A stretch of 59,308 bases of DNA from an uncultured bacterium (GTDB lineage Bacteria; Bacteroidota; Bacteroidia; Chitinophagales; Chitinophagaceae): NCBI GenBank assembly GCA_903951405.1, contig CAJBBV010000063.1, positions 1-59,308 on the forward strand, in the 5' to 3' direction. The position numbers were made by a program, and so were the translations under genes. This document shows positions 21,633-31,423 of the stretch, piece by piece. The first letter of the stretch is position 1, and each line of letters starts with the position of its first letter. Below the pieces are notes generated by a model. It did not search any database and was not told the origin of the DNA. It saw nothing but the letters and a program-made list of their open reading frames with translations.

Positions 21633-22877
21633 GTGCTAACTTATAAATTGAACTCCTCATATTACATGGCCTTTACACACTATATAGTTGTTATCTGCTT
21701 ACTATGCAGCCAGCTTATTGAGGCTAGATCCAAAACAACTTTTATAGACGACTCTATTCACATTGAATTCTTAGGAAAATCATATTCACTACCTCCTAGG
21801 GGCCAACTAGAACAATTTACGGGAGATATCAATGAAGCTGAAATTACTAAATATGCAAACCAAATTCATTCAAAAGAATTAGACTACATATGCCAATCTC
21901 TTTTATTAATCCAAAGAAAGGAGAACTTAGACGATTGGTTATACTATCAATTGGTTCGCAGAACAGCACAAGAGTGTATTCACAAAAAGGAAGACTATAT
22001 TGGATATACCATATTGAAATGGTATATCTTAAGTTATACAGGTTTTGAACCACTATTAAGTGTTTCTGAAAATAAATTACTTCTTTATATAAAGAGTGAT
22101 GACATCATATATAATCAACCGCTAAAAAGAATTGAGAATAAACAATATGTATGCCTAAACTACCATGATTACGGATTCAACGTAGATTTTAATTATGAAA
22201 AGTTTATCAATATAACAGGCATACTAATAGAGGGGGCACCGTTTACTTTCTTAGTTAAAACACTTCCAGATTTTGCTGATTCTACTTATAAAACCAAGCA
22301 GTTAATATTTCAATATAAAAAAAAGGCTGATCAAGTAAACATAAAATTAAATACAAATCTAAGTAGCTATTTTACTAATTACCCTGTAACAGAATATAAG
22401 AATCAATTTAATATTCCATTATCAAAGGAAACATACCAATCGCTTATTCCTGCGTTAAAAGAAAAGCTAATTAATTTTGACAAAAACAAAGGAGTGGAAT
22501 ACCTTATGTATTTCACTAGGCATGCTTTTATATTTGAAAGCGACACTGAAATATTTGGAAGAGAAAAGAGGCTTTCTCCAGAAGAAACCCTCTTATATGA
22601 AAAAAGTGACTGTGAAGACAGATCGGCACTTTTCTTTTTACTTGTAAAAGAAATATATGATCTCCCAATGATTGTGTTATCCACACCGCAACACGTTACC
22701 GTTGCCGTAAAACTTGATAAGCCATCCAAACATTCTATACTTTACGAAGGCAAACAATACACGATATGCGAACCAACGCCACAACGTAGGGAATTAAAAG
22801 TAGGCGAAGAAATATCAACCATTAGGAAGCAACATTTTACAGTTGAATTTGCATATGACCCTACAAGAAACAAATAA
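21633..22877 (+). CDS. Secreted protein with transglutaminase-like Cys/His signature
   Basis: ETLLYEKSDCEDRSALFFLLVKEIYDLPMIVL...PQHVTVAVKL (DCEDRS Cys codon 22611-22613; His codon 22692-22694); signal peptide after MAFTHY. Confidence 0.55.
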   Translation: MLTYKLNSSYYMAFTHYIVVICLLCSQLIEARSKTTFIDDSIHIEFLGKSYSLPPRGQLEQFTGDINEAEITKYANQIHSKELDYICQSLLLIQRKENLDDWLYYQLVRRTAQECIHKKEDYIGYTILKWYILSYTGFEPLLSVSENKLLLYIKSDDIIYNQPLKRIENKQYVCLNYHDYGFNVDFNYEKFINITGILIEGAPFTFLVKTLPDFADSTYKTKQLIFQYKKKADQVNIKLNTNLSSYFTNYPVTEYKNQFNIPLSKETYQSLIPALKEKLINFDKNKGVEYLMYFTRHAFIFESDTEIFGREKRLSPEETLLYEKSDCEDRSALFFLLVKEIYDLPMIVLSTPQHVTVAVKLDKPSKHSILYEGKQYTICEPTPQRRELKVGEEISTIRKQHFTVEFAYDPTRNK

Positions 22878-22892
22878 CGTATTTTATAAAAT

Positions 22893-22929
22893 ATAGTAAA
22901 AAAGAGACCGCCCCAAGAATGGGGCGGTC
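22893..22929 (-). terminator. Intrinsic terminator for the TIG-domain gene (minus strand)
   Basis: GACCGCCCC-loop-GGGGCGGTC, followed on the minus strand by TCTTTTTTAC; no T tract on the plus side. Confidence 0.75.
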
Positions 22930-23038
22930 GTTGAACTACTCTCTGATTTAAGTAAAAATCATTGATTTAAATTATTTGAATTGTATTACTAAAATGTTAC
23001 GTCAACATGAATAATTAATATACAATTCTCTACTCAGA

Positions 23039-24667
23039 TTAAAAGCCCCATCTCGCCCAACCACTAGTCCAATCAATTGAACCTATCGCACCTACAAAAG
23101 ATACTTTTTCGAAAAATGCATCAGTAAGCTTTGTAGGAGCAAAATCAGCACCAGATAATAAAATGGACCCACCTCCAGGATTTAAATTAGGAGCAAGATT
23201 ATTAAATGGATCAGTTAAACCTAAAGTAGATAGATCAGATACTTCAACTGTTCCCGTAGCGGCATATGTACTTTTAATCGTGGATAGATCATATACAGCA
23301 AAATTTGGAATAGTATACTTAGCATCAGCACTATAAAAATCTGCGGACGCAAAACTTGGCGTTTGATCATGAATGTAACAATGCTGTAACAAACTTGAAC
23401 CATTCAAGAAATAAGAAATAGTAGAATCTTCCTGAACTCGAAACGCTGCTTTTTTGGCACCGATAATAAGTGAATTAGCCAAGATAAATTGAGAACCTCT
23501 TCTCCAACGCATACCATATCCATAATCAGCAGACATTCCAGCAGCATTATTTGGTCCAATAGCCGAAAAATTAGACATAACAGGTGAAGTAATAGGTGTT
23601 CTTGAATAAGCTAATCCATTGGATGGACTCACATTATCAAATTCAAAGTTATTAGAAATGTCACCTGACGTTCCTTTTGGATCTGTGAATGTTGGATCTT
23701 TGATAGATATAGCAAATTGAATTTTACCACGGTATCCATCATCAAAGTCAAAATCATCATCAGCATTATTATATGCAATAATGTGCTTACAATTAACAGC
23801 TCCACCAAATATTTCGAATGCATCATCGTACCCCCTTGCTACCTGAACATAATCAATCTCCGTTCCACTGCCCACTCCATACAGAGAAAGACCATTCACT
23901 TCATCACCAGGATTCACAGCCTTCCCTGCATATTCAATGCGGACATACCTTAATATTCCAGAATTATCTGCATCATTGTTACCCCCAAAAGATTGGTAGT
24001 TTACATCAAGTCCACCTTCTATTACTTTGTGATTTCCATTAACTTTCCCATTCCCTGCAATAACCAATCCACCAAAATCACCTGGAGCTGGAGATGCGTC
24101 ATTTGAAGTGAATACAATCGGATTAGCCGCTGTACCTTCTGCTATTATTTTTGAACCTGGAGTGATAACTAGCACACCAGCCGAATCTTTATCAGAAACA
24201 ATTTTAGTACCTGCCTCAATTGTTAATATGGAGTTTGTAGTAACATAGACATACCCACGCAATCTATAAACAAAATCTTTTTTCCATGTTGTACTGGCAT
24301 TTATTATACCTCTAACATCAAACTGGGTTCCAGCACCAAAGAATGTAAATCCGGCTTTTTTTGCAGTGCCCCCTGGAGTAGTAACTGCTACATCGCCAGA
24401 AGCTCCGTTAGCAACAGTTGCAGTAATTGAAGTTGCACTTACCACAGTAAATGAAGCTGCAGCTGTTCCACCAAAGCTAACAGATGTAACATTAGTAAAT
24501 TCAGTACCTACAATAGTAATTACATCACCGCTAGCTCCCGATGTAGCAGAGATACTAGTAATAGTAGGTGCGGGAACTACTTCAGGAGGAGTAACTTCTT
24601 CTGTTTTTTTACAAGCAAAGGCACCGAATAGCATCAATGCAATACTAAAAATCCTTAAATTTTTCAT
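23039..24667 (-). CDS. IPT/TIG-domain lipoprotein
   Basis: Lipobox-like LFGAFACKK; TIG repeat PTITSISATSGASGDVITIVGTEFTNVTSVSFGGTAAASF. Confidence 0.8.
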   Translation of the reverse strand: MKNLRIFSIALMLFGAFACKKTEEVTPPEVVPAPTITSISATSGASGDVITIVGTEFTNVTSVSFGGTAAASFTVVSATSITATVANGASGDVAVTTPGGTAKKAGFTFFGAGTQFDVRGIINASTTWKKDFVYRLRGYVYVTTNSILTIEAGTKIVSDKDSAGVLVITPGSKIIAEGTAANPIVFTSNDASPAPGDFGGLVIAGNGKVNGNHKVIEGGLDVNYQSFGGNNDADNSGILRYVRIEYAGKAVNPGDEVNGLSLYGVGSGTEIDYVQVARGYDDAFEIFGGAVNCKHIIAYNNADDDFDFDDGYRGKIQFAISIKDPTFTDPKGTSGDISNNFEFDNVSPSNGLAYSRTPITSPVMSNFSAIGPNNAAGMSADYGYGMRWRRGSQFILANSLIIGAKKAAFRVQEDSTISYFLNGSSLLQHCYIHDQTPSFASADFYSADAKYTIPNFAVYDLSTIKSTYAATGTVEVSDLSTLGLTDPFNNLAPNLNPGGGSILLSGADFAPTKLTDAFFEKVSFVGAIGSIDWTSGWARWGF

Positions 24668-24700
24668 TTGACGTTTGTTTTGATTGTTGTTTATATTGAT

Positions 24701-27562
24701 TTATAAATTGACTTTAACTCCAACATTTACGCCAGTACCGAACTTCTGCGAATTGATATACTTATCCTTTGATGAATCGAAATAATTATTTGATGGTTGT
24801 GCATCGAACTTGTAAAACCAACGATAAGGTTGAGCCAACAAATCAACAACAGCAAATTTTAATTCCACCTTACCTTTAAATATCTTTTGTGTGAACTGAA
24901 AATCGATAAGATCTCTAGACATTTCATATATATTGAGGGCTCCACCTTCTACTGCACGATACTTTAATCTCGGACCAACTCTATTATAAAGTATACTTAA
25001 AGAAAGATTTTTTGCAGTACTATAACTCAAACTAGAATTGATTATATAAGGTGATTGTCCTTGAAGCGGAGTATTGACCTGATTTCCATTAAAGGTTACA
25101 GAGCCAAGCATATACGAGAGGTTTGTATAGAATGAAATGTCTTTGAAAAAATTTCCTCCTATAAAATCTAGTTTCTTTCTTAACTCAAATTCCGCTCCAT
25201 AGGTTGTGGCTTTTTCTGCATTCTGGAAAGACAAGACATCATTTCCAGCATTGATTTGCTCAATTGGATTTTTGAATGCCTTATAAAACAAACTGAATGA
25301 CATGATTTCACCAGACGATGGAAAACGTTCAATACGTATATCAGCGTTGTTCACAATAGCCCTTTTTAAACTAGGGTTACCGCGTACAACAACAAAATTA
25401 TCATAGTCAAATACGCTATAGCTAGCCAACTCACGGAACTCAGGTCTATTCACTGATTTAGAAACGGCAAATCTTAAATTCGTAGATTTCCCGATAGAAT
25501 AGGTAAGTAATGCAGAAGGAAGTACATCTAAATTATCGTTGTTAACCGTCGCCTGATTCTTCGCCGTCAATTGCTGCTTATATTTTTCAGCCCTAACACC
25601 ACTGGTAATTTTAAATTTCTCAGAAAATTTTCCATCATACAATAGATAACCAGCATTAAGTAATGCGTTAGCATTATAAGAAGTAGAGTTATTACCAATA
25701 GTAGCTAAGGTTATACCAAATGCATCAATATTTGCATCATTGAAAATAGTAGAGAACGAGGTTGCTTTCGTCTCTGCAATGGATACACCCCTAAAATTCA
25801 ATGAAGCATATCCAAGCGCATCTACAGTAGCTACTCTATCACGATAAAAATTCATTGATCCGAACTTCAGCTTTTGCTGAAATCCTTTATAGTTAAAATT
25901 GTATACGAGGTTAAACGCTGCATTGTAAATCTTTTCATCCAAGCTTGAAAAAATTCGACCTGCATTTCTAACTTCTGGTGAATTCTCATTACCAAGTTTC
26001 AAGTAGTAGCCACCCTTTTCATCATCCGGTGTTCGAAAGGATATAATTTTTTGATCAGGCTGATTTTTATAAGCCTCAGAGACAGAAGTAGACCAATCGA
26101 AATTCAATTTCTTATTCAATGAATGAGTACCATCAAAAACAACACTTGCCAAGCCAGAAGAAGTGACTTCAGCATTATAACTCTTGATCTCAAAACGAGA
26201 AGGAACATTACTCACATCATATCCATTGCGAAGCCCTAAGGCATTCGAATAATCGTTATTGAATAACCCCTTTAATGTGAATTTGCTCTTCCCCTTTGAA
26301 TATGCCAAGTTTACTAACCCCGCAAGATTATTTTTCTGTTCATATACTTTTGTAAAATTGTCATATAACAATTCCCCATCGAGCATATAATCAGATCGAT
26401 CTCTATCTGAAACTTTTCTTCCATTGCCATAACTTAACATATAGAGCATTCCAAGCTTAGCATTATTCTTCAACATGTATGAGTTCCCGCCACTAATACC
26501 AACACTTACGCTTGGCATAGATTGAATAAGCCCACCATATTTATAAGAGTTAGGAAATTGTTTTGTAATCTGTTGCTTAGTTGGATTGGGCAAAGCAATG
26601 AATGCCGATCCTCTATTCTTTACATAATCTGATGGCAACTTTCGCATCCCATCAAAAAATCCGAAATTATCGAACTGCCCATTAAAAGTTGATCCATAAA
26701 AATCTTTACCAGTAGTGAGTGAATTGGCCGTCGTAGAAACGGAAACCTCTGTAAATGCTTTTGAAGGATAATCCTTTGTTACAACCTTAACCAATCCACC
26801 AGAAAAGTCTCCGGGCAAATCAGCTGTTGGCGTCTTGTAGATTATCACATTATCGATTGCCGAAGCTGGTATGATATCAAATGAAAATGCTTTTTTATCA
26901 AGCTCTGTACTGGGAAGGATGTTATTGTTTAACATCGCAACATTATAGCGTTCATTCAATCCCCTGATGACTACAAACTTATTATCCTGCACAGAAACGC
27001 CAGAGACCCTTCTGATTACTTCTCCGGTGTTTTTATCTGGAGATTTGCGAATAGATTCTGCAGAAATACCATCCTGAATACTAGAACTGTTACGCTGCAT
27101 CAAATACAATGAAGCAACAGATTCTTTTTTACCAGACGACTTAACCACCACCTCCTGCATGTCCTTCATCTTTGGTGATAATGAAATGGTGATTCCATTA
27201 TCCGAATCAGGATTTACATCGGTAAGCAGCTTTCTATCAAATCCAGCAGATGATACTTCAATTTGATAGGTTTCATTTTGTTTCAGCTCAATAAGAAACT
27301 TCCCTTCTACATCAGTAAGGATATTACGGCCCCCAGGTATTAATTTAATGGTGGCACCTACTAAGGCAGATCGCGACTTACCGTCTATTACAGTTCCGGA
27401 AAATTTTACAGCCTTCTGTGCAAAAACTGACATTGATGAACAGAAGAGGGAAAAGGCAATAAGAGTAGTTCGAGATCCGCCACGCACCAATGAAAGCAGC
27501 TTTGCTACATTGGCTTTGTTTGATCTTTGATTGAACATGTTCGTGGCAGTTTGTTTCGCCAA
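24701..27562 (-). CDS. TonB-dependent outer-membrane receptor with N-terminal carboxypeptidase-regulatory-like domain
   Basis: GTVIDGKSRSALVGATIKL...; plug VIRRVSGVSVQDNKFVVIRGLNERYN; C-terminal beta barrel. Confidence 0.93.
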   Translation of the reverse strand: MAKQTATNMFNQRSNKANVAKLLSLVRGGSRTTLIAFSLFCSSMSVFAQKAVKFSGTVIDGKSRSALVGATIKLIPGGRNILTDVEGKFLIELKQNETYQIEVSSAGFDRKLLTDVNPDSDNGITISLSPKMKDMQEVVVKSSGKKESVASLYLMQRNSSSIQDGISAESIRKSPDKNTGEVIRRVSGVSVQDNKFVVIRGLNERYNVAMLNNNILPSTELDKKAFSFDIIPASAIDNVIIYKTPTADLPGDFSGGLVKVVTKDYPSKAFTEVSVSTTANSLTTGKDFYGSTFNGQFDNFGFFDGMRKLPSDYVKNRGSAFIALPNPTKQQITKQFPNSYKYGGLIQSMPSVSVGISGGNSYMLKNNAKLGMLYMLSYGNGRKVSDRDRSDYMLDGELLYDNFTKVYEQKNNLAGLVNLAYSKGKSKFTLKGLFNNDYSNALGLRNGYDVSNVPSRFEIKSYNAEVTSSGLASVVFDGTHSLNKKLNFDWSTSVSEAYKNQPDQKIISFRTPDDEKGGYYLKLGNENSPEVRNAGRIFSSLDEKIYNAAFNLVYNFNYKGFQQKLKFGSMNFYRDRVATVDALGYASLNFRGVSIAETKATSFSTIFNDANIDAFGITLATIGNNSTSYNANALLNAGYLLYDGKFSEKFKITSGVRAEKYKQQLTAKNQATVNNDNLDVLPSALLTYSIGKSTNLRFAVSKSVNRPEFRELASYSVFDYDNFVVVRGNPSLKRAIVNNADIRIERFPSSGEIMSFSLFYKAFKNPIEQINAGNDVLSFQNAEKATTYGAEFELRKKLDFIGGNFFKDISFYTNLSYMLGSVTFNGNQVNTPLQGQSPYIINSSLSYSTAKNLSLSILYNRVGPRLKYRAVEGGALNIYEMSRDLIDFQFTQKIFKGKVELKFAVVDLLAQPYRWFYKFDAQPSNNYFDSSKDKYINSQKFGTGVNVGVKVNL

Positions 27563-27645
27563 AAGTATCAGCCCAATATTAACAGAAGGTTACCTTTAAG
27601 AAACTTAAACGCTTTCTTGAAAATTTGTTGAAAAGCATAAACGGA

Positions 27646-27684
27646 CTTAATACAATCTTAATGTTAGGGGACAATTTTCTTAAC
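27646..27684. promoter_or_regulatory. 11-bp-phased CTTAAY repeats, candidate OmpR/PhoB-family operator
   Basis: CTTAAT at 27646, CTTAAT at 27657 (+11), CTTAAC at 27679 (+33). Confidence 0.4.
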
Positions 27685-27792
27685 AATTGAAATCGATATA
27701 GCACTCTCCAAATTGGTAAATACCCGGAATTTCTAGCACAGTCAATGCCTTCATTTAGGCTATATCAAATGTCAATCATGCCATTCACTGAG

Positions 27793-27821
27793 AAATTATG
27801 GCTAAATTTGCCATAAATTTG
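27793..27821 (+). promoter_or_regulatory. Inverted repeat containing TANNTTTG promoter-like -7 elements upstream of rfbA
   Basis: AAATTATGGC-TAAATTT-GCCATAAATT with TAAATTTG at 27803-27810 and 27814-27821. Confidence 0.4.
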
Positions 27822-27826
27822 AGAAT

Positions 27827-28696
27827 ATGAAAGGCATCATTTTAGCGGGAGGGTCTGGAACACGGTTGTACCCCATCACTTATGCTATCAGTAAACAGAT
27901 TATGCCTGTATACGACAAGCCGATGATTTATTACCCCCTCTCAACCCTAATGCTGGCAGGCATTAAAGATATTCTCATTATTTCAACTCCACATGACCTA
28001 CCCCAATTTGAAAAATTATTTGGCGATGGACATCATCTAGGATTGAATTTCACCTACAAAGTGCAAGAGGTTCCGAACGGACTAGCACAGGCATTTGTTA
28101 TCGGTGAAGATTTCATCGGAGATGATAGTTGTGCACTCGTCTTAGGAGATAATATTTTTTATGGAATGGGCCTTGGTAATACGCTTGAAAAAAACAGCAA
28201 CCCAAATGGCGGCATCGTCTATGCCTATCACGTAAGTGACCCTGAACGGTATGGGGTGGTTGAATTTGATGCTAACAAAAAAGCTATTTCAATTGAAGAA
28301 AAACCGACTCATCCCAAGAGTAGGTATGCTGTACCAGGACTCTACTTTTATGACAATGAAGTAGTTCAAATCGCAAAAAACATCAAGCCTTCGCCAAGAG
28401 GTGAATATGAAATAACAGACATCAACTTAGAATATTTAAAGCGTGATAAACTCAGCGTTTCAGTCTTAGATCGAGGAACAGCATGGCTTGATACTGGCAC
28501 CTTCGACTCGTTGATGCAGGCATCGCAATTTATTCAAGTAATTGAACAACGTCAAGGAATCAAAGTTGCCTGTATAGAAGAAATTGCATGGAGAAAAGGA
28601 TTTATAGACAAAGCACAATTGATTAAACTTGCAGAACCATTATTGAAAAGTGGCTACGGAACGTATATCATGGATATGCTAGAATCATCAAATTAA
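27827..28696 (+). CDS. rfbA: Glucose-1-phosphate thymidylyltransferase
   Basis: [42 protein letters not shown]. Confidence 0.97.
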   Translation: MKGIILAGGSGTRLYPITYAISKQIMPVYDKPMIYYPLSTLMLAGIKDILIISTPHDLPQFEKLFGDGHHLGLNFTYKVQEVPNGLAQAFVIGEDFIGDDSCALVLGDNIFYGMGLGNTLEKNSNPNGGIVYAYHVSDPERYGVVEFDANKKAISIEEKPTHPKSRYAVPGLYFYDNEVVQIAKNIKPSPRGEYEITDINLEYLKRDKLSVSVLDRGTAWLDTGTFDSLMQASQFIQVIEQRQGIKVACIEEIAWRKGFIDKAQLIKLAEPLLKSGYGTYIMDMLESSN

Positions 28697-28708
28697 ATGC
28701 TCAACCAA

Positions 28709-29767
28709 ATGAAAAAAATTCTCGTTACTGGCGGTTCAGGATATATCGGATCTCATACATTAGTGGACTTGATTGAACATGGATTTGACGTAGTCTCTGT
28801 AGATAATAATTCCAGGTCAACACCAACCATGCTTGACGGAGTTGAAAAAATTACTGGAAAAAAAATAAAGAATTATAAAGTAGACCTTTGTAATTATGAT
28901 GAGACCCACGCGATTTTTGAAGAAAACACAGATATCGTTGGCGTCATTCACTTTGCAGCATATAAAGCAGTTGGCGAATCAGTTGAAAAACCCATACTCT
29001 ATTTTCAGAACAACCTCGGTTCCCTCATAAACATCATGCGATGCATTGAAGAATTTAAGACCCCTTATTTTGTATTCTCTTCTTCTTGCACCGTATATGG
29101 AAATCCCGACAGTATTCCGGTAACAGAGCAAACACCACGAAAAAACGCTGAATCTCCATACGGACTAACAAAGCAAATGGGAGAACAAATGATAGAGGCA
29201 TTTGCTGCTGCTACGCGATTTACCAAATCTGTAATGCTCCGTTATTTCAATCCAGCAGGAGCTCACCCAACAGCACATATTGGAGAGCTTCCTATTGATA
29301 GACCACAAAACCTTACCCCGATTCTAACTCAAACGGCAATAGGCAAAATGGCAGGATTTACTGTATTCGGAAACGACTACGATACTCGTGATGGATCATG
29401 TATTCGTGATTTTATCCATGTCTGTGACCTAGCCAATGCGCACACAAAAGCATTGGAATTTCTTATTGCCAACAAAAACAACTCCTCCTGCGAAGTATTC
29501 AATTTAGGATCGGGTAATGGTATATCCGTTTTAGAAACGATTAAGGCATTTGAAAAAAGCACAGGCATTACACTTAATTATACTATTGGCCCTAGAAGAC
29601 CGGGAGATGTAATTGCGATATACGCCAATAATGATAAAGCAAAAGAACAATTACAGTGGATTCCTAAATATTCTTTGGAAGAAATTATGACATCTGCATG
29701 GAAGTGGGAACAGGTTATAGAAAAACTTCCTGTCCATCTCGAACTCAGAAGCCATAAATTAAATTAA
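28709..29767 (+). CDS. galE: UDP-glucose 4-epimerase
   Basis: MKKILVTGGSGYIGSHTLVDL, SSSCTVYGNP, YGLTK, RYFNPAGAHP; start set at internal Met. Confidence 0.95.
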   Translation: MKKILVTGGSGYIGSHTLVDLIEHGFDVVSVDNNSRSTPTMLDGVEKITGKKIKNYKVDLCNYDETHAIFEENTDIVGVIHFAAYKAVGESVEKPILYFQNNLGSLINIMRCIEEFKTPYFVFSSSCTVYGNPDSIPVTEQTPRKNAESPYGLTKQMGEQMIEAFAAATRFTKSVMLRYFNPAGAHPTAHIGELPIDRPQNLTPILTQTAIGKMAGFTVFGNDYDTRDGSCIRDFIHVCDLANAHTKALEFLIANKNNSSCEVFNLGSGNGISVLETIKAFEKSTGITLNYTIGPRRPGDVIAIYANNDKAKEQLQWIPKYSLEEIMTSAWKWEQVIEKLPVHLELRSHKLN

Positions 29768-29841
29768 TAAACGTTAAAAAAACCAAGATAGAGTTAAAAA
29801 TAAGGACCGTTTGATGTTACTTTGTAAAAAACAACTTTATC

Positions 29842-30804
29842 ATGCTTGATGCGATAGAAGTAACTGGTCAAAAAGATACACGAAGTGGATTTGGAGATGG
29901 TATATTCGAACTTGGACAAAAAAATCCAAATGTAGTAGCCCTCACAGCGGACTTAGCTGGTTCACTAAAATTAAATGCATTCATAAAAGCCTTTCCAGAA
30001 CGATTTATACAAGTAGGGATAGCAGAAGCCAACATGATTGGAATTGCTGCAGGACTTACCATTGGAGGAAAAATTCCTTACACTACCACATTTGCTAATT
30101 TCTCAACTGGAAGGGTATATGACCAAATAAGACAATCTGTTGCGTACTCCAATAAAAATGTCAAGATTTGTGCATCGCATGCTGGACTCACATTGGGTGA
30201 AGATGGTGCCACTCATCAAATCCTAGAAGATATAGGGTTAATGAAGATGCTTCCGGGTATGACAGTGATCGTGCCATGTGATTATAATCAAACCAAAGCC
30301 GCAACGATTGCAATAGCAGAATACCAAGGACCGGTTTATTTACGATTTGGTAGACCAGTTTGGCCAATTTTCACCGATCCGAATGAACCATTTATCGTTG
30401 GCAAGGCACAACATTTTTCAAGAGGAAATGACATCAGCATTTTCGCTTGCGGGCACCTTGTATGGAAAGCAATTGAAGCTGGAAGGATACTAAAAGAAAA
30501 AGGTATCCATGCCGAAATCATCAATATTCATACTATTAAGCCGTTAGATGTGGCTGCCGTTGTGGCCTCAATTCAGAAAACAGGGTGTGCAGTAACTGCA
30601 GAGGAACATAATGTGATTGGAGGATTAGGCGATAGCATTGCACAAGTAGCGGCGAAAGAATGCCCTATCCCAATTGAAATGATTGGTACTCAGGATACGT
30701 TTGGAGAAAGCGGAAAACCAACAGAATTGCTTAAAAAATATGGATTGGATACAGAATTCATAGTAGCCGCCGCTGAAAAAGCAATCTTGAGAAAAAAGGC
30801 CTAA
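29842..30804 (+). CDS. Transketolase, C-terminal subunit
   Basis: GIAEANMIGIAAGLTIGGKIPYTTTFANF, THQILEDIGLMKMLPGM, VTAEEHNVIGGLGDSIA. Confidence 0.93.
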   Translation: MLDAIEVTGQKDTRSGFGDGIFELGQKNPNVVALTADLAGSLKLNAFIKAFPERFIQVGIAEANMIGIAAGLTIGGKIPYTTTFANFSTGRVYDQIRQSVAYSNKNVKICASHAGLTLGEDGATHQILEDIGLMKMLPGMTVIVPCDYNQTKAATIAIAEYQGPVYLRFGRPVWPIFTDPNEPFIVGKAQHFSRGNDISIFACGHLVWKAIEAGRILKEKGIHAEIINIHTIKPLDVAAVVASIQKTGCAVTAEEHNVIGGLGDSIAQVAAKECPIPIEMIGTQDTFGESGKPTELLKKYGLDTEFIVAAAEKAILRKKA

Positions 30805-30837
30805 CGTTTTGCCTTTGCGATAAAGAATGCAGTTAAC

Positions 30838-31392
30838 ATGAATCCACAACATTCAGAAGACGAAGAATTAGTAGCGGGCTTTAAAGAGCCTAAAACCAAG
30901 GAATCAGCCTTCACCTCTATTGTAAAAAAGTACCAAGAAAGAATTTATTGGCAAATACGCAGACTAGTCATCAACCATGAAGACGCCAATGATGTAATGC
31001 AGAATGTATTCATTAAGGCTTGGAACGGGCTTGATAATTTCAGAGCAGAATCACAGCTTTTCACATGGCTTTACAGAATAGCTGTAAATGAAAGTCTATC
31101 CTTTTTGGATCAGCAAAAAAAGAGAAGCAATATTTCCATCGATGATTCAGGACTTCATCTCGAAGAAAAATTACAGAGTGAAAAAGATTTCGACTCAAAT
31201 AAGGCCGTTTGGAAACTCCAATTGGCTATTCAACAACTACCTGAAAAACAACGCATTGTATTCAATTTGAGGTATTTTGAGGAAATGGGCTACGAGGAAA
31301 TGAGCAAGATTTTGGAGACATCCGTTGGCGCTCTCAAGGCTAGCTATCATCATGCAGTTAAAAAAATAGAAGATTACATTTTAAATCATTAA
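30838..31392 (+). CDS. ECF-type RNA polymerase sigma factor
   Basis: Region 2 HEDANDVMQNVFIKAWNGLDNFRAESQLFTWLYRIAVNESL; region 4 PEKQRIVFNLRYFEEMGYEEMSKILETSVGALKASYHHAVKKI. Confidence 0.95.
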   Translation: MNPQHSEDEELVAGFKEPKTKESAFTSIVKKYQERIYWQIRRLVINHEDANDVMQNVFIKAWNGLDNFRAESQLFTWLYRIAVNESLSFLDQQKKRSNISIDDSGLHLEEKLQSEKDFDSNKAVWKLQLAIQQLPEKQRIVFNLRYFEEMGYEEMSKILETSVGALKASYHHAVKKIEDYILNH

Positions 31393-31423
31393 ACCAATTC
31401 CTCTAGCGGCGGTCAAACATGGG

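Noticed and set aside
24366-24671. 101-aa plus-strand ORF antisense to the TIG lipoprotein
   Set aside because: Ala/Thr/Val-rich complement of the repetitive TIG coding sequence; no independent support.
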